A stretch of DNA of 13,589 bases from Actinomycetota bacterium. Its GTDB lineage: Bacteria > Actinomycetota > Actinomycetes > Nanopelagicales > Nanopelagicaceae. A model generated the notes under the pieces. That model was not told the origin of the DNA, did no database searches, and saw only the letters and a program-made list of their open reading frames with translations. Within the stretch, counting starts at the first letter, position 1. Every line of letters starts with the position of its first letter. Location: positions 1-13,589 of the forward strand of contig WLNU01000022.1 in the NCBI GenBank assembly GCA_009699645.1, written 5' to 3'. Made by a program: the position numbers and the translations under genes. This document shows positions 8,240-13,589 of this stretch, in pieces.

Positions 8240-9723
8240 TTTTTATCTTCAATCGCACGCGCAAGTTCGATTCGATCATCGAAGGGATAGATAACCCCTG
8301 AAATCTCCTGGCCCTTTTCATGACCCTTACCTAAAACGATAACCACATCACCAGCAGTTGCGTGATTAACAGCGGCTCTGATGGCAGCTTTGCGATCAGT
8401 GATGACCTCATTAGGTGCCTGTACATCTATATCTAAAACCATTTGCACAAGAATATCCTCTGGCTTTTCGCTGCGGGGATTATCACTCGTATAGATCGCA
8501 ATATCTGCGCCATCGCGAAGAGCAAGACCCATCAGAGAGCGCTTAGATGCATCTCTATCACCTCCGCAGCCCAATACGGCAATAACACTTCCCGTTGTAA
8601 TCTCATGTGCAGTTTCTAAAACACGTGCAACGGCATCAGGTGAGTGCGCATAGTCAACGAGTGCGGTGAAGTTCTGACCCAGACGTACCGCCTCGAGGCG
8701 GCCAACTGCGCCAGTTAACTGTGGCAGTATGGCAGCGATATCGATTGGATCGATGCCACTTTCAGTGGCAATGGCAACTGCCATCAATAGATTGTCGTAA
8801 TTGAATCCACCTTGGAGAATCGTCTTACCTTCAATAAGGATTCCGCCACTCCCACGAATGGCAATCGCTGCCCCAACATAGTCGCGAGTAATCGATGCGA
8901 AATGCCACGTCGCCTGTGTATTAGTGCGAGATAAAGTCATAATCGGTAGCTCGGTCATAGCAGCTAATCGAGCTCCATATACATCATCGATATTGATTAC
9001 AGCTAAGTCGGCGTATTCAAAGGTAAAGAGCTTTGCTTTAGCTAGAAAGTACTCTTCCATTGACTTATGAAAATCTAAATGGTCCTGGGAAAGATTTGTG
9101 AATCCAACAACTGCAAAGTGGCTTCCCCGTATTCGCTCTAAAGTTATCGCGTGACTTGAAACCTCCATGACAAGGTTGCGCATGTGTCGCTCGCGCATAG
9201 TGGCGATGAGCCCCTGAAGCTCAGCGCTCTCAGGAGTAGTTCTCTTACTTGAAAGGACTTCGCTTCCAATACGGCTCTCAACGGTTCCGATAAGTCCGCT
9301 CTCACGCCCAGCGGCCTGCATAATTTGATGCAATAAGGTCGTAACTGTGGTTTTTCCATTAGTGCCCGTTACTCCCACGCTATAAAGATCGCGCATAGGC
9401 TCTTCGTAAAACCATGCACTAATAACCCCTGCTGCCCGTCGTGGGTTTTCAACCACCAATACGGGTACTCCCGTCACCATCGCTGCCCCAGTCAGATCAG
9501 TTAAAACCGCAACTGCACCTCGCTCGACTGCATCGGCTGCAAACTGTGCACCATGAAATTTTTCACCAGGTAGTGCAATAAAGAGATCTCCTGTAGAAAT
9601 TTCGTTGCTGGACTGAGAAATTCCAGTGACATTGACACTCTCAGTTATTTCGGCGCACTGTGCACCAACAACTGATAAAACTGCCGAGAGAGGCTTACTG
9701 CAGTTAGCGAGTGGTCTTTGCAT
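8236..9723 (-). CDS. murE: UDP-MurNAc-tripeptide synthetase MurE, meso-diaminopimelate type
   Basis: 495 residues. Adds the third residue to UDP-MurNAc-L-Ala-D-Glu. P-loop GVTGTNGKTT (117-126); NLSQDHLDFH (210-219); FLAKAKLF (226-233) with the conserved lysine K229 expected to be carbamylated; VDYAHSPD (356-363); GCGGDRD (385-391); DNPR (414-417); GKGHE (465-469). The DNPR motif is the family marker for meso-diaminopimelate, where L-lysine enzymes carry DNPA or similar, so the peptidoglycan is predicted to be of the mDAP type. The ATG lies within the ftsI end (20-nt overlap) behind an AAGGTGG ribosome-binding sequence. Confidence 0.97.
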   Translation of the reverse strand: MQRPLANCSKPLSAVLSVVGAQCAEITESVNVTGISQSSNEISTGDLFIALPGEKFHGAQFAADAVERGAVAVLTDLTGAAMVTGVPVLVVENPRRAAGVISAWFYEEPMRDLYSVGVTGTNGKTTVTTLLHQIMQAAGRESGLIGTVESRIGSEVLSSKRTTPESAELQGLIATMRERHMRNLVMEVSSHAITLERIRGSHFAVVGFTNLSQDHLDFHKSMEEYFLAKAKLFTFEYADLAVINIDDVYGARLAAMTELPIMTLSRTNTQATWHFASITRDYVGAAIAIRGSGGILIEGKTILQGGFNYDNLLMAVAIATESGIDPIDIAAILPQLTGAVGRLEAVRLGQNFTALVDYAHSPDAVARVLETAHEITTGSVIAVLGCGGDRDASKRSLMGLALRDGADIAIYTSDNPRSEKPEDILVQMVLDIDVQAPNEVITDRKAAIRAAVNHATAGDVVIVLGKGHEKGQEISGVIYPFDDRIELARAIEDKK

Positions 9724-11503
9724 CTGCCACCTTCTTAGCTATTAATGCCTTTTCGTTGAGTGCAACAGGAATCACTGTGGTTCCTGTTGGTGGGATGTGA
9801 CGACTCTGCAAAACAAATGACATAACTTTTTTAAATACTGGACCACCAAGTGCGCCGCCCCAGTGCAGGCCTTTAGGATCTTGAATCGTTACACTGATGA
9901 CGTATGCAGGCTTATCGGCAGGTGCAAAGCCAATGAACGAGGCGGTATATCCTCGATAGCAACCGCATGTGTCATCGATGCGCATGGCCGTACCAGTCTT
10001 GCCTGCTACTCGATAGCCAGTGATCGCTGCAGATGGCGCAGTACCTGATGCTGAAACAACACTCTCCATCATAATGCGCATAGCTTGCGCAGTTTCTGTG
10101 CTTACAACTCGCTGGCTAGTTCGACCTGGTGCCGGCGTGAAGTTTCCACTTGCATCGCTAGTGCCTGCAATAACCGTTGGGGATACACGTATGCCATCAT
10201 TTGCAATCGTTGCGAAGATACTTGTTGCCTGCATAGCCGTCAGTGAGTAGCCCTGACCAAATGCAACTGTTGGTGCAGTTGTGCCAGACCAGTCTGCAAC
10301 TTTTGGCAGAATGCCTCTTGATTCACCAGGCAGACCCGAGCCAGTCTTATTGCCAACACCGAACTTGGTTAAGTAGTTATAGAGGCTCTCATGTGATAAC
10401 AGTTCACCAATTTGGATTGAGCCGGTGTTACTTGAAACCGCTAACACTCCTGAAGTTGTCAGACGCTGGGTAGGATGTTTTTCGTGATCGTGGAAGACCT
10501 TTGTTGATCGCTTGAGCGCATATGGAATCGTAAAGACTGTATCAGAGGTAATTTTCTTCTCTTCTAGAGCAGCTGCAATCGTCATTACTTTTCCAGTCGA
10601 ACCTGGCTCATAAACATCTTGAACAGATGGATTGCGCATTGCAATCAGTGAAACCTTTGAAGTGTTATTGGGATCAAAGGTTGGCGCAGTTGCATGAGCC
10701 AGAATCTCACCGGTTTTTGGATCCATAACAATAACCGTTCCGCTAATTGCACTGGATGACTTAACTGCATCAGAGATCGCCTTTGATGCAACCCACTGAA
10801 TATCACGGTCAACAGTCAAACGCACTGTTGTTCCAGCTTGGGCTGGGATTATCTCCGATTGTGATCCTGGAATCTCGGCGCCATAACCATTGGCGTACGA
10901 GTACTTTCCATCGACACCGGCGATAGATGAGTTCATGCTGGATTCAAGTCCCGTTGCACCTTTGCCATCGTGATTGACGAAGCCGACTAAAGATGCAATC
11001 AGTGAGCCCGATGGATACTCGCGGATATATCCGCGCTCTGGGAAAAAGCCAATAATGCGATCTGGGCTCATGCCCGGAAATTGTGCATTAAATTTTGCAA
11101 GAGCTGCAGTGAGTTTTTGCCACGTTGCAGGCTTGGCATTTTGATAGACCATGTTCCACTTACGAGTACCAGTAATGCTAGCTGTAACCTCTGAAACGCT
11201 TAATCCCAGAATCGGTGCAACGATGTTTGCAACACGTGCTGGGTTAGTAATCTGAGTTTGATCGACAACGATGCTTGTTGCCGCCACGCTGCGGGCAAAT
11301 GCAACGCCATTCATATCTGTAATGGCACCGCGGGGGGCAGGCAATGAGCGGGTATTTTCCATCTCGTTGACGGCGCGCAATCGATAGTCGCCAGCTTGGA
11401 CTGCTTGGACCTGCACTAATCGAACTCCAAATAACAAAATTGCAACTGCAATCACAAGAACTAAAAACCTAATGCGATTATGTGCAATTGCAAAATTACC
11501 CAT
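9704..11503 (-). CDS. ftsI: Septal peptidoglycan transpeptidase FtsI (class B penicillin-binding protein 3)
   Basis: 599 residues from the start chosen here. One N-terminal membrane segment (about residues 13-33), a pedestal domain with RGAITDMNG (58-66), then the transpeptidase domain: nucleophile motif STGK (S302, K305), SSN (357-359) and KTGT (502-505). All three catalytic motifs are intact. It cross-links septal peptidoglycan with FtsW. There is no C-terminal PASTA domain. A CGC cysteine pair lies shortly after KTGT. A longer frame opens at ATG 11539 and adds 12 residues, but nothing like a ribosome-binding site precedes it, whereas the ATG at 11503 follows GAGGGG by 7 nt; I therefore prefer 11503. 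It overlaps the ftsL end by 8 nt and murE by 20 nt. Confidence 0.95.
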   Translation of the reverse strand: MGNFAIAHNRIRFLVLVIAVAILLFGVRLVQVQAVQAGDYRLRAVNEMENTRSLPAPRGAITDMNGVAFARSVAATSIVVDQTQITNPARVANIVAPILGLSVSEVTASITGTRKWNMVYQNAKPATWQKLTAALAKFNAQFPGMSPDRIIGFFPERGYIREYPSGSLIASLVGFVNHDGKGATGLESSMNSSIAGVDGKYSYANGYGAEIPGSQSEIIPAQAGTTVRLTVDRDIQWVASKAISDAVKSSSAISGTVIVMDPKTGEILAHATAPTFDPNNTSKVSLIAMRNPSVQDVYEPGSTGKVMTIAAALEEKKITSDTVFTIPYALKRSTKVFHDHEKHPTQRLTTSGVLAVSSNTGSIQIGELLSHESLYNYLTKFGVGNKTGSGLPGESRGILPKVADWSGTTAPTVAFGQGYSLTAMQATSIFATIANDGIRVSPTVIAGTSDASGNFTPAPGRTSQRVVSTETAQAMRIMMESVVSASGTAPSAAITGYRVAGKTGTAMRIDDTCGCYRGYTASFIGFAPADKPAYVISVTIQDPKGLHWGGALGGPVFKKVMSFVLQSRHIPPTGTTVIPVALNEKALIAKKVADAKTTR

Positions 11504-11903
11504 TACTTTGCCCCTCTTGTGAAATCTGTAGCTGGTCAAGATTTAAGAAGGTTGGGGTCTCTGAGGGCTTCATGCCAAGGGCAACAGCTGCACGTGCAAG
11601 TGCCTCTGGTGAAGACTGCCGATCTATCTCACGAGCAATCGCCTCGCGTTGATCGCTAATCATTTTAGACTCAAGTTTGAGATGGGTTAATTCAAATGCA
11701 TCTTGAGCAAGCATCGTGTTGAGAATAAGGAGAAATAGGAGTCCGCCGATTCCAACAATCGAGGCAAAGGTTGCAAAGAATTTACGATCGGCCTGCTTGC
11801 CTGATGAGATATCTGGAACTAGTTTGAGGGCAACCTTGGAGGATTGCTGAGCAAGAATCTCCTTTGATCGAGTAATCGCCGGAGCGAATGCGCTCATTGC
11901 CAT
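11496..11903 (-). CDS. ftsL: FtsL-like septum formation protein
   Basis: 135 residues. A roughly 40-residue basic cytoplasmic N-terminus, one membrane segment (about 43-63), a short heptad-like stretch (about 66-95, LTHLKLESKMISDQREAIAR), then SSPEALARAAVALGM (97-111), a typical FtsL/DivIC end motif. FtsL is a small bitopic protein that with FtsB and FtsQ activates FtsWI. Sequence in this family is poorly conserved, so the call leans on topology and position between rsmH and ftsI. The ATG shares one base with the rsmH stop (TAATG). A second in-frame ATG two codons later (11897) is possible. No ftsB-like gene is in the window; in actinobacteria it usually lies elsewhere. Confidence 0.85.
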   Translation of the reverse strand: MAMSAFAPAITRSKEILAQQSSKVALKLVPDISSGKQADRKFFATFASIVGIGGLLFLLILNTMLAQDAFELTHLKLESKMISDQREAIAREIDRQSSPEALARAAVALGMKPSETPTFLNLDQLQISQEGQSNG

Positions 11904-12859
11904 TATGCGGCCACCCTTTCAATTGCACGAAGGCGTACCGATGCCGACCGTGAGTTTTCTTCGAGCTCTTGTGCTCCTGGAGTTTCGCTGCCTTTTATTA
12001 CTAATGAAAACTTGGCAGCCAGCTCTGGAAGTTCAAAGGGGAGATCACGCGGTGTGCCTGATGTCGTTGATGCGACAAAGAGATCTTTGACAATGCGATC
12101 TTCAAGGGATTGAAATGACATAACTACTAAACGCCCGCCGATGCCAAGTAGCTTGAGCGCCGATGGAAGGGCTCTGGTGATTGCACCGAGCTCATCGTTG
12201 GTTTCAATGCGAAGGGCTTGAAAAGTACGTTTGGCAGGGTTTCCACCAGTGCGCCGCGTAGCCGCTGGAATAGCGTTTTTGACCAGTGCTGCTAGCTCGA
12301 TTGTTGAGTTAAGTGGTGCCACTGCTCGGGCCTTAACAATGGATTCGACGACTCGAACCGCAAATTTTTCTTCACCATAGCTTCGTAAAATACGGACTAA
12401 TCGACCTGGTTCGTAGGTATTAATGATCTCGGCGGCCGTTAGAGACTGCGTGCGATCCATACGCATATCTAGTGGAGCATCGTGTGAATATGAAAAGCCA
12501 CGATTGCGCTCATCTAGTTGCATAGATGAGACACCAAGATCAAATAGAGCACCAGTAATCTCTGAATAACCAAAGGATGCTACAACATCGGCGATTGAAT
12601 CAAAGCTTGCGTGCTTGGTAAAAAGTCGATCTGCGAATGGAGCTAATCTGGCCGTTGCGCGGGTTAATGCATCGGCATCACGATCAATGCCTATAACCTT
12701 TAACGTTGGAAATCTTTCGAGCAAAGCCTCAGTGTGTCCGCCTAGGCCAAGGGTCGCATCGACAATAACTGGATTTTTAGTTGAATTAATCGCAGGTGCC
12801 AAGAGGTCAATGCATCGATCTCGCATTACAGATATGTGTGCACTGCTGTCGATCATCAC
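11903..12859 (-). CDS. rsmH: 16S rRNA (cytosine(1402)-N4)-methyltransferase RsmH (MraW)
   Basis: 318 residues. SAM-dependent enzyme that methylates N4 of C1402 in the ribosomal decoding centre. Motifs: HISVMRDRCIDLLAP (8-22); SAM-binding DATLGLGGHT (34-43); DLGVSSMQLD (107-116); GFSY (121-124); PLDMRMD (129-135); RTFQALRIETNDEL (211-224); SFQSLEDRIVK (248-258); C-terminal SASVRLRAIER (305-315). Two starts are adjacent: GTG at 12859 and ATG at 12856. The AAGGGGG ribosome-binding sequence (12867-12861) leaves only 1 nt before the GTG but 4 nt before the ATG, so ATG 12856 may be the true start. Preceded by a structured leader whose loop can pair with this ribosome-binding site. Confidence 0.97.
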   Translation of the reverse strand: MMIDSSAHISVMRDRCIDLLAPAINSTKNPVIVDATLGLGGHTEALLERFPTLKVIGIDRDADALTRATARLAPFADRLFTKHASFDSIADVVASFGYSEITGALFDLGVSSMQLDERNRGFSYSHDAPLDMRMDRTQSLTAAEIINTYEPGRLVRILRSYGEEKFAVRVVESIVKARAVAPLNSTIELAALVKNAIPAATRRTGGNPAKRTFQALRIETNDELGAITRALPSALKLLGIGGRLVVMSFQSLEDRIVKDLFVASTTSGTPRDLPFELPELAAKFSLVIKGSETPGAQELEENSRSASVRLRAIERVAA

Positions 12860-12867
12860 TCCCCCTT
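12860..12867 (-). promoter_or_regulatory. rsmH ribosome-binding site
   Basis: The minus strand reads AAGGGGGA directly before the GTG/ATG start pair of rsmH. The run of five Gs differs from the AAGGAGG of ftsZ and resembles the mraZ site. Its AAGGGG core is complementary to CCCCUU in the loop of the upstream hairpin (12964-12959). Spacing favours the ATG at 12856. Confidence 0.7.
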
Positions 12868-12904
12868 AACTTGAAATTAATCTCTTCGTGGTTTTTGTTA
12901 TCAG

Positions 12905-13006
12905 CTCTCATCTCTGGTCACCGCCGGCCGACGGATCTATTTAGTAGCGGCGCCGGGGAAGGGGCGCCGATACGTTCGAAGGGTCGGCGGTGGCCACAGA
13001 TGAGAG
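12905..13006 (-). promoter_or_regulatory. Structured leader RNA between mraZ and rsmH, probable mraW RNA motif
   Basis: This begins 4 nt after the mraZ stop and fills most of the 151-bp gap before rsmH. Outer arms 12905-12932 and 12983-13006 pair as 9 bp, a mismatch, 3 bp, a mismatch, 7 bp, then up to 3 more after a 4-nt bulge. Inside is a perfect 7-bp hairpin, CGGCGCC (12948-12954) with GGCGCCG (12963-12969), closing an 8-nt loop that reads CCUUCCCC in the transcript. A conserved structured RNA called the mraW motif is known from actinobacteria just upstream of mraW (rsmH), and I recall a CUUCCCC terminal loop as its conserved feature; location and loop both fit. No U-run follows, so it is not a standard intrinsic terminator. 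A covariance-model match would settle the family. Confidence 0.75.
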
Positions 13007-13010
13007 TTGG

Positions 13011-13442
13011 TTAGAACAGTCCTGGAAAAACCTCCTCTGAAACATCGGCGAAACTCTTTTCGCGATCTGTTAAATATTCATTCCACGAAGTTGCATCCCA
13101 AATTTCAACGCGAGTATTTGCACCGATGACAACACAGTCTTTTTCAAGTCCTGCATATGTACGAAGACTTTGCGGAATTGTTATGCGACCTTGACGATCA
13201 GGAATCTCATCGTGTGCACCGGCAAACATCACACGGCTGTAATCACGAGCTGATTTCGCAGTGACTGGCGCTTGTTTTAGCGTTTGCGTAATAACTTCAA
13301 ATTCACTGGAAGGAAAAACATAAAGACAACGCTCTTGTCCTTTAGTAATAACTAAGCCCGATGCCAACTCTTCGCGAAACTTTGCAGGAAGAATCAGACG
13401 GCCCTTTTCATCAAGGCGCGGTTCGTGGGTGCCTAGAAACAT
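13011..13442 (-). CDS. mraZ: Transcriptional regulator and division/cell-wall cluster protein MraZ
   Basis: 143 residues, full length. Two tandem SpoVT/AbrB-like halves are visible, each with its signature: [14 protein letters not shown] (11-24) and [13 protein letters not shown] (81-93). The C-terminus [12 protein letters not shown] is typical of actinobacterial MraZ. The family forms ring-shaped oligomers and binds arrays of short TGGG-type direct repeats upstream of its own operon, usually repressing it. Just such an array lies 57 bp upstream here, so autoregulation is expected. Start ATG (13442) has a G-rich ribosome-binding sequence, AAGGGGG (13458-13452), 9 nt upstream. Separated from rsmH by the structured RNA region. 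Confidence 0.98.
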   Translation of the reverse strand: MFLGTHEPRLDEKGRLILPAKFREELASGLVITKGQERCLYVFPSSEFEVITQTLKQAPVTAKSARDYSRVMFAGAHDEIPDRQGRITIPQSLRTYAGLEKDCVVIGANTRVEIWDATSWNEYLTDREKSFADVSEEVFPGLF

Positions 13443-13498
13443 CTCTTCGCGCCCCCTTCCCCGGAGTTCGCATCACCGCGTGATCCTGCGGCTTAGTT
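13443..13498 (-). promoter_or_regulatory. mraZ 5' leader with G-rich ribosome-binding region and small hairpin
   Basis: Between the MraZ box and the mraZ ATG. It contains a perfect 5-bp palindrome with a 3-nt centre, ATCAC-GCG-GTGAT (13484-13472), which could be a small RNA hairpin, and the run CCGGGGAAGGGGGCGC (13464-13449). That run includes the ribosome-binding site AAGGGGG and is complementary to the loop and flank of the mraZ-rsmH hairpin. The exact transcript start is unknown. Confidence 0.55.
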
Positions 13499-13575
13499 CC
13501 CCACTTTACTCCATTTCCCTCCTTTTTACACCACTTTTACCCATCAAATCCCACTTTCCCCCCACTCGCCCCCAC
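13499..13575 (-). promoter_or_regulatory. MraZ box: eight phased TGG-type direct repeats
   Basis: On the minus strand TGG-type units start at 13574, 13564, 13553, 13543, 13533, 13523, 13513 and 13503. Spacing is 10 bp except one 11-bp step. Five units are TGGG (TGGGG, TGGGG, TGGGA, TGGGT and the last, TGGGG), two are degenerate (TGGTG, TGGAG) and one is AGGAG. MraZ is known to bind TGGGN-like direct repeats separated by about 5 nt upstream of mraZ, so this is the expected autoregulatory operator. The array here is longer than the three repeats described for E. coli. Confidence 0.82.
13503..13530 (-). promoter_or_regulatory. Candidate mraZ operon promoter (weak)
   Basis: Within the MraZ box the minus strand has TGTAAA (13530-13525) and TAAAGT (13508-13503) separated by 16 bp, a loose match to sigma-70-type -35 and -10 elements. 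If real, transcription would begin near 13497 and bound MraZ would cover the promoter, which fits repression. Matches are poor and other pairs are possible. Confidence 0.3.
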
Positions 13576-13589
13576 TCTTTAGGGCATGA

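Noticed and set aside
300..12819. Frequent ATCGAT hexamers (at least 16 counted by eye, against about 3 expected for random sequence)
   Set aside because: They lie within coding regions and can arise from favoured Ile, Asp and Ser codons. Without a codon-shuffled background they are not evidence of a motif or methylation site.
12905..13006. Intrinsic terminator after mraZ
   Set aside because: The hairpin is strong, but the transcript continues with an A-rich stretch, not a U-run, and rsmH onwards has no other clear promoter. A leader RNA fits better.
13472..13495. Resemblance of the mraZ leader (GCAGGATCAC) to the 3' end of 16S rRNA
   Set aside because: The shared stretch is short and lacks the following CCTCC. 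It is explained by the local palindrome, and no rRNA gene is present.
1..13589. Mobile elements, CRISPR arrays, tRNA genes or phage genes
   Set aside because: No transposase, repeat-spacer pattern, tRNA cloverleaf or integration site seen. All coding space is accounted for by the division and cell wall cluster.

Overview
The window is one compact division and cell wall (dcw) cluster, read entirely on the minus strand. In transcription order (right to left) it runs mraZ, rsmH, ftsL, ftsI, murE, murF, mraY, murD, ftsW, murG, murC, ftsQ, then the first 11 codons of ftsZ at the left edge. This gene order, the two-domain MraZ ending in VFPGLF, the FtsZ start MASPQNYLAVI and the DNPR (meso-diaminopimelate) motif in MurE all point to an actinobacterium. 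Base composition is near 50% GC by eye and TTA leucine codons are used freely, unlike high-GC streptomycetes or mycobacteria. Together with very tight packing this suggests a streamlined low-GC lineage such as the freshwater Nanopelagicales (acI). That placement is inference; no rRNA is present to test it.

Layout. 13443-13589 is the mraZ control region: eight 10-bp-phased TGG-type repeats (a MraZ box), a weak candidate promoter, and a G-rich leader. 13011-13442 is mraZ. 12860-13010 is a 151-bp gap filled by a long hairpin structure, very probably the actinobacterial mraW RNA motif. From 12859 down to 167, eleven genes follow with no gap larger than 5 bp, and most overlap. 34-166 is the only other intergenic space and probably carries ftsZ-specific signals.

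How the genes work together. MurE, MurF, MurC and MurD are the four Mur ligases that build UDP-MurNAc-pentapeptide. MraY moves the product onto the lipid carrier, and MurG adds GlcNAc to make lipid II. FtsW (glycosyltransferase) and FtsI (transpeptidase) polymerise and cross-link it at the septum, held together by FtsL and FtsQ on the FtsZ ring. MraZ is the DNA-binding regulator and RsmH methylates 16S rRNA.

The proteins are canonical; I found no new protein system. The most interesting material is noncoding. The loop of the mraZ-rsmH hairpin is complementary to the mraZ ribosome-binding region (12 contiguous pairs, then 3 more after a bulge) and also to the core of the rsmH ribosome-binding site. 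This suggests RNA-level control of the first two genes.
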